Shown here: piece by piece, positions 9,146 through 18,517 of the stretch
Layout: the number at the start of each line of letters is the position of its first letter
How positions within the stretch are numbered: position 1 is the first letter of the stretch
NCBI RefSeq assembly: GCF_016889705.1
Contig: NZ_CP069526.1
Coordinates: 1,736,001 to 1,800,000 of the forward strand
DNA from: Amycolatopsis sp. FDAARGOS 1241
Lineage (GTDB): Bacteria > Actinomycetota > Actinomycetes > Mycobacteriales > Pseudonocardiaceae
DNA length: 64,000 nucleotides
Reading direction: 5' to 3'
Translations under genes and position numbers: made by a program
The notes under the pieces: generated by a model
Told to the model about the DNA's origin: nothing
Database searches by the model: none
The model's input: only the letters and a program-made list of their open reading frames with translations

Positions 9146-9274
9146 CGATCCCAAATTGGCCACGGTGACGTGCAGATTGCACGCCATCCCCGGGATCAGG
9201 CCGACGGTCACGAATTCAGTGGTGCCGATCGCGAACGTGGCGGCGGCCAAAGCGTAGAGGGCGAGGCACGTCAA
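9146..9274 (-). pseudogene. N-terminal remnant of an MFS transporter fused in frame to TetR
   Basis: The codons upstream of and in frame with the TetR gene encode ALYALAAATFAIGTTEFVTV and then GLIPGMACNLHVTVANLGS. This is the first transmembrane helix of DHA1 drug exporters; compare GTTEFGMFGLLPDVA in the MFS protein at 1988. The remaining eleven helices are gone. A deletion has evidently joined an MFS start to the TetR leader. Translation from 9274 would give a membrane-helix-TetR chimera of 243 residues; whether that happens is unknown. Confidence 0.65.
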
Positions 9275-9853
9275 TTACCTCCCTTCGCGGCCCGGCTCAC
9301 CGCGGCCCGCGCGATGTCCTCGCATTCCTCATCGCGCTTCAGCGGGACCAGAAGGGGTCCATCGCGGGGCGCGCGTAAGGGAGCCGAACCGTCGGAGCAG
9401 CGCTGCCGAACTCCACGCGGAAGGCACACGACCGCCGCGAAACCGCCGACCGTCGCGCACACGGCGCGCTCGACTCCTTTCCATCGGAGCCGGGCAGCTC
9501 ACCAACGCCGAGGCGCGGGCCGCGATCCTCGCAGGCGCGCGCTGCGCGCGCCTGCGCCGAGTTCGACCGTCCGCTAACGGCTGGTGGGTCCCCGCTTACA
9601 GACTGTTGCTGGGACAGTCGCGAGTGACGCACTGAGGGAGAAGGCCGGGTATCGGAGCCTCGAGTCGATCTGGATGCATTCACGCGCTACCTCTGCCAAG
9701 CAGCCAATCGCCATAGTTGCCGTGTGACGGAAACCGACTCCCGGCTCGCTGTCGTGTGCGACTGGCGGGTGGACCGCGATAGCCGGGACGTCGGAACAGA
9801 GCGGCTGGTCGGCGGCGAAGTCTCCGGGGCCAGGTGCGGGCGACCTCACTCGG
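9275..9853. other. non-coding stretch between TetR remnants and the cyd operon
   Basis: About 580 bases carry no recognisable intact gene. A short open stretch at about 9480-9630 reads on the plus strand without family features. No repeat or RNA gene is evident. It probably includes the end of the cyd transcript. Confidence 0.35.
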
Positions 9854-11467
9854 TCATCCACTGGCCCGCGCGACGTCGAGCGACAGGAAGTCGGCGTCGA
9901 GGCCCGTGACGGCTGTCGCTTCGCGGTCGTGGATGGCGGCGATGATGGTCGCAGTCGGTAGCAGGAGGCGGAGCTGGGCGAGGACGTGCCGGGCGGTGGG
10001 AGAGTCCAGGCCCTCTGTCGGTTCGTCGAGCAGCAGGACGCTTGGGTTGCGCGCGATCGCGCGGGCCAGGCAAAGCCTGCGGTGCTCTCCACCGGAGAGG
10101 CTCCGTCCGGCCGGCCCTACCTCGGCGCCCGGGTCGATGCCGCGCTCGCTGAGGCACATCGCGTCGAGCAGGGTCCGGATCCGCTCGTCCGGCAGGTCCG
10201 GATCGGCCAGGCGCAGGTTGGCTGCCACTGTCCCGCTGAAGACGTGATCGTCGTGGGGCACCAGCACGATGTCCCCGGGCCGGAACGACGCGGGCGGGCG
10301 ACCGCCGACGGTCACACCGGGGGAGCGCAGTTCGCCGGCCAGCGCGCGCAGCAGCGTGGTTTTGCCGGTGCCCGAGCGTCCTTGCACCACGGTTGTCCGC
10401 CCGGGTGCGAACTGCGCGGTGAGCCGCCCGGCCGCACAGCCGTCGGGGGAGAGCGGCAGATCGCGCACTGCGAGCGACGGCTGTGCCGGCATCGGCGACA
10501 TTCCCGCGGCGGGCGGTGTCCCTGTGGGTGTGGTCAGTGTCGCCAGCCGCCCGGCTGCGGTCGACGCGGCCCGCCATGCCAGACGTGCAGCGACCAGGCG
10601 GGCCACCACGTCCAGCGTGCCGGCGGTCAGCAGGGCGATGAGGGTGGCTCCGGCCAGCGGGACCGGGTCGGGGCCGAACCGCGCGACGGCCAGCACTGCG
10701 GCCGTGGTTGCGGCTATGCCCAGATCGGTCGCCAACCGTGCTCGTGACTCGGCTTTACCTGCGGTGTCCTCGGTCTCGGCCAGGCCGGTCAACGCCGTCG
10801 CGCCGGCGGCGCGCAACGCGTCGAGCGCACCGAGGCAGACCAGTTCCTCCCATGCGTCGACCGTGTCGACGAGCCGGGCGCGGGCAGCCCCGCGCCGCGC
10901 AGCCGGGTCGGCCGCTCGGCCCACCGACAACGCGAGCACAGTGGTAACCGCTGTTCCCACAAGGAACGCGGCCGCGGCGGCCCGGTGCCAGGAGGCGATC
11001 ACCGCGGTCCCGGCGCCCATGCCCGCCGCTGCCAGCAGCACCGGCACAACGGTCCGGATCAGCGCCCGATCGAGGGTGTCGGCGTCGCTCATCGCCCGAT
11101 CCAGCGCCTCGCCCGTGCCCAGGCGTCGCAGTCGTTCCGGGCCGGCCTGTGCGGCGTCGCGGAACAAGCCGGACCGCAGTCGGGTGAGCCAGTTGAGCGT
11201 GGCGGCGTGGCTGACGAGGTTCTCGGCGTACCGCGCGAGCACGCGGCTGATCGCGAGCGAGCGGACGCCGCCACTGGGGGTGAGATAGGAGAAGCCGGGA
11301 AGGAGTCCCGTCCCGGACAGGAAACAGCAGGCGATGAACCAGCCGGATAACGCCAGGAGTGCGACCGAACTGCCCTCGGCGACGAAGGCCAGCGCCGCGC
11401 TGGCAGCAAGGGTGATCGCCGGGCGCCAAGCCAGCAGCCGGAGTGCCCGCAGCAGTGGTGTCGTCAT
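9854..11467 (-). CDS. cydC: ABC exporter subunit CydC (cytochrome bd assembly)
   Basis: This is a 537-residue fused membrane/ATPase protein. Hydrophobic helices fill residues 15-290; the ATPase has Walker A GRSGTGKTT at about 363-371, signature LSGGEHRRL near 450 and Walker B VLLLDEPTEGLD near 476. With CydD it forms the heterodimeric transporter needed to assemble cytochrome bd; E. coli CydDC is linked to thiol export and haem handling. Its ATG overlaps the cydD stop (ATGA), implying translational coupling. It is the last gene of the leftward cyd operon. Confidence 0.88.
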   Translation of the reverse strand: MTTPLLRALRLLAWRPAITLAASAALAFVAEGSSVALLALSGWFIACCFLSGTGLLPGFSYLTPSGGVRSLAISRVLARYAENLVSHAATLNWLTRLRSGLFRDAAQAGPERLRRLGTGEALDRAMSDADTLDRALIRTVVPVLLAAAGMGAGTAVIASWHRAAAAAFLVGTAVTTVLALSVGRAADPAARRGAARARLVDTVDAWEELVCLGALDALRAAGATALTGLAETEDTAGKAESRARLATDLGIAATTAAVLAVARFGPDPVPLAGATLIALLTAGTLDVVARLVAARLAWRAASTAAGRLATLTTPTGTPPAAGMSPMPAQPSLAVRDLPLSPDGCAAGRLTAQFAPGRTTVVQGRSGTGKTTLLRALAGELRSPGVTVGGRPPASFRPGDIVLVPHDDHVFSGTVAANLRLADPDLPDERIRTLLDAMCLSERGIDPGAEVGPAGRSLSGGEHRRLCLARAIARNPSVLLLDEPTEGLDSPTARHVLAQLRLLLPTATIIAAIHDREATAVTGLDADFLSLDVARASG

Positions 11468-13125
11468 CCGCGCACCACCGGGCTGTCGGTGGTCACGCGT
11501 CCCCGGTCGAGCCGCAGGACGACATCGGCTCGGCGGATCAGCTCCGCGGAGTGCGTCGCTACCAGCACAGTGCGGCCGGCGGCTGCTGCGAGCATCGTGT
11601 CGAGCAGCTCGCGCTCGGTCTGCCGGTCCAGGTGTGCCGTCGGTTCGTCCAGCAGCCACAGGGGTGCGTCTCGCAACAACGCGCGCGCCAGCGCGACCCG
11701 GCGGGCTTGCCCGGCCGAGACACCCCATCCGCCTTGGCCGAGGACGGTGTCCAAGCCCAACACGGGATCTAGTCCGGCTTCCCGCGCGGCGCGGGCGATC
11801 GACTCGGGTGCGGCCGCGGGATCGGCGATGGCGATATTGTCCGCCAGCGTGCCCGGCACCAGGACGGTGCCCTGGCCGATCCAGCCGGCGACGCCGGGGC
11901 ATGGCCCGCTCGCCTGCCCGGTCGCGGGGTCGGCGAGGGTCACATCGCCCTGCTGCGGTGTGATCAATCCGGCGACCAGCCGCAGCAGGGTGGTCTTGCC
12001 TTCGCCGGAAGGCGCGACCAACACGGTCAGCCGTCCGGCGGGCACTGTCGTGGTCACGTCACGCAGGATCGCGCCCCGCGGGCCGGCGGGATCGACGGTG
12101 ATGCCGGTCAACCGGATCTCAGGCGGCGCCGGTAACGGGTTCGGCCGGGTCTCGGCAGGTTGCTCGTCGCGTGACAGCACTCCGCGCAAGACCTGCGCGG
12201 CGGCCAGTGCCTCGTCCCGCTCGTGGTAGCCGGTCGCGTAGTCGCGCAGCGGCGCGAAGTAGACGGGGCAGAGCACCAGGACCAAGAGCCCGCCGCTGAA
12301 TCCGAGAGACGGCAGCCACACAACGTGCAGGTAACCCAACAACAGCAACCCCACGTACGTCGCGCACACCGCAATGGCGCAGGTGATCACCGCGTCGAGC
12401 ACTCCGGAAACGACGAACGCCCGGCGCAGCACCACCATCGTCGCCTGGTTCAGCCGATCACACGCCTGCCGCACGACACGTAGCTCGCGCTCGACGGCAC
12501 CCAGCGTGACCAGGGTCCGCATGCCGCGGAACCGGTCGAGCAGCTGCTGAGACAACAACCGGACTTCGGCCAGCTGCCGGCGCTCCGCGTCCTCGGTAGC
12601 CAGCCCTGCCAGGCGCAGATTTACCGGCAGGATGGGTGTCGCCACGGCGAGGATGAGCGCGACCGGCCAATGCACCGCGGCCACGACCAGCAGCACCACC
12701 GCGCACGATGGTGGTGCGGCTCGCCGCGCAGGCTCGGTCCGGGCGTGGTGGTTCGCAACATGGTCGGTGAGCTCGACGAGCGCGTGCGCCGCCGCGCTGC
12801 CTTCGGGGCGAGTATCACCGCCTCCGCCGGGCATCACCGCGCGCAGCAGCGCCGCTCGCAGCGCGTCGGCGACCTGCCGCGCGCCGCGGCGGGCCCAGCG
12901 CCGGGACACGGCGAGGGCGCCGGCGCGGGCACCGCCCGCGAGGACCAATCCGACCAGCGCCGCCCACGTCCGGTCCGCGACGAGCACGGTGACCGCCGCC
13001 CAGCCGCCGACCGTCGCGGCCTGCGCGATACAGCGGCCGAACGCCGCCGCGTGGAAGGCGTGGCGGCCCGGCGCGGCCGAGCGTGCCAGCCAGTCGCGGT
13101 CCCCGGCCGCGTCAACGGTCCTCAT
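11464..13125 (-). CDS. cydD: ABC exporter subunit CydD (cytochrome bd assembly)
   Basis: This is a 553-residue half-transporter. Membrane segments lie between about residues 30 and 290; Walker A is APSGEGKTT (371-379), the signature is VSAGQARRVALARAL (about 469-483), and Walker B is LWLLDEPTAHLD (489-500). The signature reads SAGQ where SGGQ is usual. It overlaps cydC by four bases and the small membrane gene upstream by 14 bases, so the whole cluster looks like one translationally coupled operon. It should pair with CydC in the inner membrane. Confidence 0.88.
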   Translation of the reverse strand: MRTVDAAGDRDWLARSAAPGRHAFHAAAFGRCIAQAATVGGWAAVTVLVADRTWAALVGLVLAGGARAGALAVSRRWARRGARQVADALRAALLRAVMPGGGGDTRPEGSAAAHALVELTDHVANHHARTEPARRAAPPSCAVVLLVVAAVHWPVALILAVATPILPVNLRLAGLATEDAERRQLAEVRLLSQQLLDRFRGMRTLVTLGAVERELRVVRQACDRLNQATMVVLRRAFVVSGVLDAVITCAIAVCATYVGLLLLGYLHVVWLPSLGFSGGLLVLVLCPVYFAPLRDYATGYHERDEALAAAQVLRGVLSRDEQPAETRPNPLPAPPEIRLTGITVDPAGPRGAILRDVTTTVPAGRLTVLVAPSGEGKTTLLRLVAGLITPQQGDVTLADPATGQASGPCPGVAGWIGQGTVLVPGTLADNIAIADPAAAPESIARAAREAGLDPVLGLDTVLGQGGWGVSAGQARRVALARALLRDAPLWLLDEPTAHLDRQTERELLDTMLAAAAGRTVLVATHSAELIRRADVVLRLDRGRVTTDSPVVRG

Positions 13126-13306
13126 CGCGCCGTTCGTGTCGATACCACACCAGTGCGCCGAGCAGGATCAGAACGATCAGCGCGATCAGGTTCAGCGTTT
13201 CGGAATGGACGCTCGGGTAACCGCCGAAGGTGTCGATGCAGAGGAAGTAGATCAGGATGCCGGCGACAGTCCAGGCGAGGTTCGCCGCCCAGCGCCGCGC
13301 CTTCAC
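13112..13306 (-). CDS. small two-helix membrane protein within the cyd operon
   Basis: This is a 64-residue protein starting at a GTG that overlaps the cydB stop (GTGA); its own end overlaps cydD by 14 bases. It has two hydrophobic segments, AWTVAGILIYFLCIDTF (about 11-27) and LNLIALIVLILLGALVW (about 38-54), and a charged tail RHERRDEDR. Position and size recall the small accessory subunits CydX/CydH of cytochrome bd, but those have one helix and I see no sequence match. Tight overlap on both sides suggests a role in the oxidase or its assembly (inference). Confidence 0.7.
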   Translation of the reverse strand: MKARRWAANLAWTVAGILIYFLCIDTFGGYPSVHSETLNLIALIVLILLGALVWYRHERRDEDR

Positions 13307-14346
13307 CGGGCCCCTTTGGGGGAGGGCAGCAACGCGTGCGCCGACGCCGAGAGCCCCGCCGGACGGACCGGTGCCTGCTCGCGGAACTTTCCGCGGAACA
13401 CATGGTGGGCGTACCAGCTGTAGAAGACCAGCAGCGGGATGTTCGCGCCGACCCCGATGAGCAGCAGAAGGAACGTGAGCCCGGGCGAGCGCGCCGAGTC
13501 GATCGTGATGTCCGGCGGCACCACCGCCGGCGCCACCAACGTGACCAATCCCAGCACACCGGCGACCTCGGCGATCACCATTCCCGTCAGGGCGCGGCGG
13601 TCGGCACCGCGTGCGAACCCGGACCATGCGACGGCGAGACCGGCGCCTGCCGCGGCCACTGTCAGCGCGAAGACGGTGACCCGCAGCGGGGAGTCGAGAT
13701 GCACCACGGTCGCCGTGGCGGGCAGGCTCAGTGCCGCAATCACGGTGACGAAAGTGGTGAACCCGAGCAGCACGCGGCCGGCGGCGCCGACGTGGCGGCG
13801 CAGCTCACCTTCGGTCTTCAACCGGAGGAAGGCCGCGCCGGCCGTGGCGTAGAGGAGAACGGTGGCGAGCCCGGTGACCACCGAATAGGGCGTGAAGAAG
13901 TCGAAGGCGCCGCCGGCGTAGACGCCGTTCGTCACCGTCACCCCCGACAGCAGCCCGCCGATGGCGACACCCTGCGCGAAGCTCGCGAGAAGAGAACCCA
14001 CACCGAACGCGAGCCCCCACGGACGCGGTACTCCTTCGGCGGTGGAGATCAGCTCGATCGCCGCGCCGCGCAGAACCAGCGAGAACAGCATCACGATCAC
14101 CGGCAGGTATAGCGCGGGCAGCAGGACGCCGAAGGCGCCGGGCAGGCCTGCCCACGTGCTCACGGCAAACAGGATCAGCCACGTTTCGTTGCCGTCCCAG
14201 GCGGTGCCCACGATTTCGACGAGCTCTCGCTTCCTGCCGCGGTCACGTTCGATCAGCGTCAGCGTGCCGATACCCAGGTCGTACCCGTCCAGCAGGACGT
14301 ACATGCCCAGGCACAGCAGGATGACGGCAAACCAGGCATATTGCAT
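13303..14346 (-). CDS. cydB: cytochrome bd quinol oxidase subunit II
   Basis: This is a 347-residue, very hydrophobic protein with about eight or nine helices. The N-terminus MQYAWFAVILLCLGMYVLLD and the segment GTAWDGNETWLI are typical of CydB. CydA and CydB form the high-affinity terminal oxidase that reduces oxygen with quinol electrons and supports growth at low oxygen. It starts five bases after the cydA stop and overlaps the next small gene. It is intact, unlike cydA. Confidence 0.92.
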   Translation of the reverse strand: MQYAWFAVILLCLGMYVLLDGYDLGIGTLTLIERDRGRKRELVEIVGTAWDGNETWLILFAVSTWAGLPGAFGVLLPALYLPVIVMLFSLVLRGAAIELISTAEGVPRPWGLAFGVGSLLASFAQGVAIGGLLSGVTVTNGVYAGGAFDFFTPYSVVTGLATVLLYATAGAAFLRLKTEGELRRHVGAAGRVLLGFTTFVTVIAALSLPATATVVHLDSPLRVTVFALTVAAAGAGLAVAWSGFARGADRRALTGMVIAEVAGVLGLVTLVAPAVVPPDITIDSARSPGLTFLLLLIGVGANIPLLVFYSWYAHHVFRGKFREQAPVRPAGLSASAHALLPSPKGAR

Positions 14347-14351
14347 GTTCC

Positions 14352-15720
14352 TCACGCCCCTTCCGCGACGACGCCGGCCGCGCCTGCAGTGAGGTCTTCG
14401 AGCGGCTCCGGGCCGCGGCGCACGTTGCGGACGACGTAGGTCACCCACACGGTCAGCAGTGTCAGGTAGATCGCCATGAAGCCGATCACGGAGAAGATCA
14501 GCTGTCCGGTGGCGAGGTGGGACACTGCCTGGCTGGTGCGCAGGTAGCCGTAGACGATCCAGGGCTGGCGACCGGTTTCGGCGGTCACCCAGCCGCCGAT
14601 GATGGCCAGCACACCGATCGGCGTGAGCCAGACGAGCAGCCGGTGGAACCACGGCGTGCTGAACAGCCGGCGCCGCAGCCGCAGCACGATGCCGGTGAAC
14701 ACCGCGGCGAACATCACGATCGACGCATAGAACATCACCCGGAAGCCCCAGAAGACGGTCCACATGTTCGGCCGGTCGGCCGCCGGGGTTTGCAGCAGGC
14801 CGGGCGTAGGCGTGGCTCCGGACAGGTCGTGCGCCCCGGTCCAGCTGCCGACCATCGGGACGCTCAGCTGAACCTTATTGCGTTCGTTGGCCGGGTCCGG
14901 AATGACGAAGATGTTGTAGCCGCTGTTCGTTGAGTCCCAGTTCCCCTCCAGTGCTTGGAGTTTGGCCGGCTGGTCCTGCGCGACGTAGTCACCGGCGACG
15001 TGGTCGCCGATGTAGACCTGCAGGGGCAGGAGCATGGCGAGCACGCCCAGCACGAGCGACACCGTGCGCTTGCCGAAGGCGCGCTCACGGTCCTTGAGCA
15101 GGTAGTAGGCGCCGATGCCGCCGATCATCAGGGAAGCGGCGATCAGGACGGCGAGCAGCATGTGCGGGAACCGCCAGCCGAAGGACGGGCTGAAGATCAC
15201 CTGCCACCAGTCGGTCGGCTCGAACCGGCCGTCGACGATCCTGAACCCAGAAGGAGTCTGCATCCACGAGTTCGCCGCGATGATCCACGTCGTCGATAGC
15301 ACGGTGCCCAGGGCAACGATGCAGCACGAGAGGAACACGGTGCGTTCCTTCACGCGGCCGTCGCCGTACAGCATGACGCCGATGAAGCCAGCCTCCACGA
15401 AGAAGGCCGTGACTACTTCCATGCCGATGATGGGCGCCACCACGGGGCCCGTTGCGCTGCCGAACGGCCCCCAGTTCAGGCCGAACTCGAAGGTGATCAC
15501 GGGCCCCTGCGACGACGCCGAGCGCGAAGCCCACCGCGAAGATCCGTTTCCAGAACCGGTACATCTGGAGGTAGACCGGATCACGGCTGCGCAGATAGCG
15601 GCCATATACGAACGCCAGAAAAATGGACAATCCGACCGTGACAGCCGGGAACGTCATGTGGAACACGATCGTGATGGCAAACTGCCAGCGGGAGAGTTCC
15701 AGCATCGTCGGTGAGGGCAT
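14352..15720 (-). pseudogene. cydA: cytochrome bd oxidase subunit I with a single-base frameshift
   Basis: The start at 15720 follows a GGGAGG site and encodes a normal CydA N-terminus, including the haem-ligand region TIVFHMTFPAVTVGLS with H21. About 70 codons in, after FALGVVAG, the frame changes in the G/C run at 15501-15507. Removing one base restores FEFGLNWGPFG and the remaining roughly 380 residues to a TGA at 14352, including short-Q-loop-type sequence. Both halves are otherwise well conserved, so this is either a recent mutation or a sequencing error. As read, no full subunit is made. Confidence 0.88.
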
Positions 15721-16014
15721 GAACCGGGACCTCCCACGAACCGGGCGGAGCGGAAGTGCTGCGTTGCGAACGGAGATCGGGGGTTGACAACGTGGCCACG
15801 ATCGTGATCGGACGCGAGTTGCCCGTTTCGCTGCTGTTCACGCTCACGGAACCTCTGTCTCCCAAGCTCCCGGCAATTTGCCGGGCGAGAGCATAACCGA
15901 GAGACGCCGTCGTTGTCGTTCGCTGAAACAACTGTCTTCAGCCGTAGGCCCGGGCTCGTCCGCTATGGAAGAATTCGGCGGCGGTCTCGGGGGCCGGCGA
16001 CGAGGGAGGACGTT

Positions 16015-16743
16015 ATGACCACGGGTGCCCATGGCCTTACCTGGCACGGTCGTGCCGCCTTTCCGGCGTTGCTGCTGGCGCTGACGGTGGTCACGGGCGT
16101 CGTGGACGCGGTCAGCTACCTGCGGCTCGGCCACACGTTCGTGGCGAACATGACCGGGAACGTGGTCTTCCTCGGGTTCGGCCTCGCAGGCGCGGCGGAC
16201 GTGTCGGCCTCCGCGTCGGTCGTCGCGCTCGTGGCGTTCCTGGCCGGTGCTCTCGCGGGCGGCCGGCTCGGCCGGCGGCTCGGCGGCCACCGGGGCCGGC
16301 ACCTAACGATCGCCGCGCTGATCGGCCTGGCCGGTCTCGTGGCGGCGTTAGTGATTTCGCTGGTGTGGGGCGATCAGCCCGCTGCCGCCCGGTATGTGCT
16401 GCTGTTCGTGCTCGCGGCCGCGATGGGGCTGCAGAACGCCACAGCCCGGGCACTTGCCGTACCGGACATGACGACCACGGTGGTCACGTTGACACTGACC
16501 GGCCTCGCTGCGGACAGCCCATGGGGTGCGCGCAAGCCCAGCAAGCCGCTGCGACGGGTGGCGTCGGTGGGGGCGATGTTCGCCGGAGCGCTGGCGGGCG
16601 CCCTGCTGGTGCTGCACGTCGGCGTCGCGGCCGCGTTGGGACTGGGCACCCTGTTGCAGATAGCGATCGCGGTGACCGCACACCTGCTGTCTCGCGGCAC
16701 TGAGCCTGCCGCGTGGGCGCCGGCCGGCGCTTCCAGTGCGTAG
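16015..16743 (+). CDS. DUF1275 (YoaK-type) membrane protein
   Basis: This is a 242-residue protein with about six hydrophobic helices. A GAGGGAGGA site precedes the ATG at 16015. Family features are the opening GVVDAVSYLRLGHTFVANMTGN, an internal arginine/glycine loop, and MGLQNATARALAVPDMTTTVVTLTLTGLAAD, a pattern repeated in DUF1275 proteins. Their function is unknown; transport has been proposed. It lies divergently from the cyd operon, with about 290 bases between, so the promoters of both must be in 15721-16014. Confidence 0.85.
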   Translation: MTTGAHGLTWHGRAAFPALLLALTVVTGVVDAVSYLRLGHTFVANMTGNVVFLGFGLAGAADVSASASVVALVAFLAGALAGGRLGRRLGGHRGRHLTIAALIGLAGLVAALVISLVWGDQPAAARYVLLFVLAAAMGLQNATARALAVPDMTTTVVTLTLTGLAADSPWGARKPSKPLRRVASVGAMFAGALAGALLVLHVGVAAALGLGTLLQIAIAVTAHLLSRGTEPAAWAPAGASSA

Positions 16744-16770
16744 CGGCCGCCGAACTCGTATCATCCGCGC

Positions 16771-17441
16771 ATGTCGCAGCGTCGCCAGACCCTGGCCGAA
16801 AAGCACTTGCGCCAGGCCGACCCGGTGCTGTCGGGCGTCATCGACGAGGTGCTGCGCGAGTCCGGCGGAGTCCGTCCGGCGTTGCCGCCCGCGCCGTCTT
16901 CGCGGGACAACTCCGACATCCCGGCGGATCACTACGCGGTTTTGGTGCGCGCGATCGTCAGCCAGAACATCTCGAGCTTCGCGTCGCGCGCCATCTACCG
17001 GAAACTGACGGGCGATTCGACGGCCAGCCCCCGGGGCCGGAAGAGATCCTCGCGCAGGACCCCGACGAACTGCGGGTCGCGGTCGGACTGTCGGGAGCGA
17101 AGACGACGTCTCTGCGATCACTGGCCGAATGCATCCTCTCCGGCGAGCTCGACCTCGGCTCGTTGCACGAGCTGCCCGATGAAGCCGTGATCGCGCAGCT
17201 GACCAGGGTCAAGGGCATCGGGGTGTGGACGGCGGACATGTTCCTGATGTTCCACCTGTACCGGCCCGACGTGCTCCCGGTCGGCGACCTCGAACTCCGC
17301 CGCACGGTCGAAAAGGTGTACCGGCTGCCGGAGAAACTGACGCCCGCCGAGTTCGTGCGGATGGCTGAGCCATGGCGCCCGTACCGGACCCTCGCGTCCG
17401 TCTACCTCTGGCAGTTCACCGAAAAGACCCCGCGGCTGTGA
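16771..17441 (+). pseudogene. HhH-GPD DNA glycosylase (AlkA-like), frameshifted
   Basis: The first part (from 16771) gives an N-terminal helical region with HYAVLVRAIVSQNISSFASRA, the usual start of the helix-hairpin-helix glycosylase core. Near 17020 the frame shifts by one base. The second part then carries the hairpin LTRVKGIGVWTADMF and the catalytic aspartate in PVGDLELRR, and ends at 17441. Such enzymes excise alkylated purines from DNA. Without the shift the protein would be about 220 residues. A related intact gene lies at 46251-47231. Confidence 0.8.
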
Positions 17442-17623
17442 CGCAAACGGTCAGGACGCCTCCGCGGCCGGAACCGGTCTCGCCGGGGCGTGGTCAGCAT
17501 CGGTGCGGCGCTCTTTCCAGGCTCGCGGACAGTAGCGCGAGACGGCCGAGCCACTGAGGATCGCCCCGACCCCGTTGACGGCCGAGGCCTTGCCGCGGCG
17601 ACGGCCGGGGGAAGCTGCTCATG

Positions 17624-18379
17624 TCAGGAAGCGGGCGTGCTGACCGACCACAGCACCTCGAAAAGGTTCGCCTGGGTGCGGGCGTACTCGCGGCTCTCGA
17701 TCATCATTGCGAAGTTCTCGGTGCGCGAGGACATGATCGCCACTGCATTGTCGCCGATGTAGGTGGTCAGGGTGAAGATGTGTTGGGGCGGGGCGAAGCG
17801 GACGTCGCGGATGTCTGTGCCACTGGTGGGCCAGCCCTGGTCGGTTTCGCGTTCTGGTGAGCGCACGACCCGCAGCGGTGTCCCGCGCCGGCGGCGGCTG
17901 GTGATGTAGTCGTCCATCACAGCGGCGCCCGGCACGGCCATCAGGTCGTGCATCGAGAGGATGCCGCGCAACGGGCAATCCCATTCCAGCGTCTCGAACA
18001 GGGCTGTCCGCATACCGGATTCGCCCTCCAGGTACCGAACCCGGGGGCGGCTGCCCTGAGTGTCGCGCATGGCCCGTAGCTCGGGCACGAGCCCGTCGAG
18101 CAGCTGCTTCCGGGTGGCGAGCTCATTGAGCAGTACGCCGGGGTCGGCCGCGGTGAGTACGCTGCGGCCGCGGCCGGCGGGCCGGCCGGTCGGGCCGACT
18201 TCGGTCATAGTCACCAGTCCGCGGTGGAGGAGGCGCTTCGCGATGTCGTAGCCGTTGGTGCGGCTGAATCCCGCGCGTTCGGCGGCTTCGGCGACGGTCG
18301 GGCGGGTCAGTTCGAGCACCGCGAGGTAGAACTGCGCCTCCTTGGGGTCGAGCCCCGCCGCCACCAGTTGCTGCCACAC
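17624..18379 (-). CDS. TrmB family transcriptional regulator
   Basis: This is a 251-residue protein. A winged helix at about residues 1-75 (LDPKEAQFYLAVLELTRPTV, AERAGFSRTNGYDIAKRLLHRG) matches the TrmB domain. It is followed by a coiled stretch and a C-terminal effector domain, partly of PLD-like TrmB_C type. TrmB-type proteins are metabolite-responsive regulators. It is divergent from the aldoxime dehydratase remnant at 18518, with an apparent promoter between, so it probably controlled the aldoxime/nitrile genes (inference). It is intact although its presumed target operon is ruined. Confidence 0.8.
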   Translation of the reverse strand: MWQQLVAAGLDPKEAQFYLAVLELTRPTVAEAAERAGFSRTNGYDIAKRLLHRGLVTMTEVGPTGRPAGRGRSVLTAADPGVLLNELATRKQLLDGLVPELRAMRDTQGSRPRVRYLEGESGMRTALFETLEWDCPLRGILSMHDLMAVPGAAVMDDYITSRRRRGTPLRVVRSPERETDQGWPTSGTDIRDVRFAPPQHIFTLTTYIGDNAVAIMSSRTENFAMMIESREYARTQANLFEVLWSVSTPAS

Positions 18380-18405
18380 ATCGCCTCCACAGTTGTCTTG
18401 ACCCC

Positions 18406-18434
18406 TTGACCCTGTTGATATCGCTGTTTAACTT
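18406..18434 (+). promoter_or_regulatory. putative sigma-70-type promoter for the aldoxime dehydratase remnant
   Basis: TTGACC at 18406-18411 and TAACTT at 18429-18434 are separated by 17 bases, 84 bases before the oxd start. A second CTTGACC overlaps just upstream (18398-18404), giving a direct repeat that could be regulatory. It lies in the divergent region with the TrmB gene. Confidence 0.5.
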
Positions 18435-18517
18435 GACTCGAGATGCGCCATCGTCCAGCTTCTTGTGTCGAATCGCCTCGACATATCGCCGTCGCAGACG
18501 CCGTAGGTGAGGAAGTC

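Noticed and set aside
12670..14112. 480-residue plus-strand open frame opposite cydB and cydD
   Set aside because: The translation is rich in R, G, Q, E and D without hydrophobic core or motif, and it mirrors well-identified genes on the other strand.
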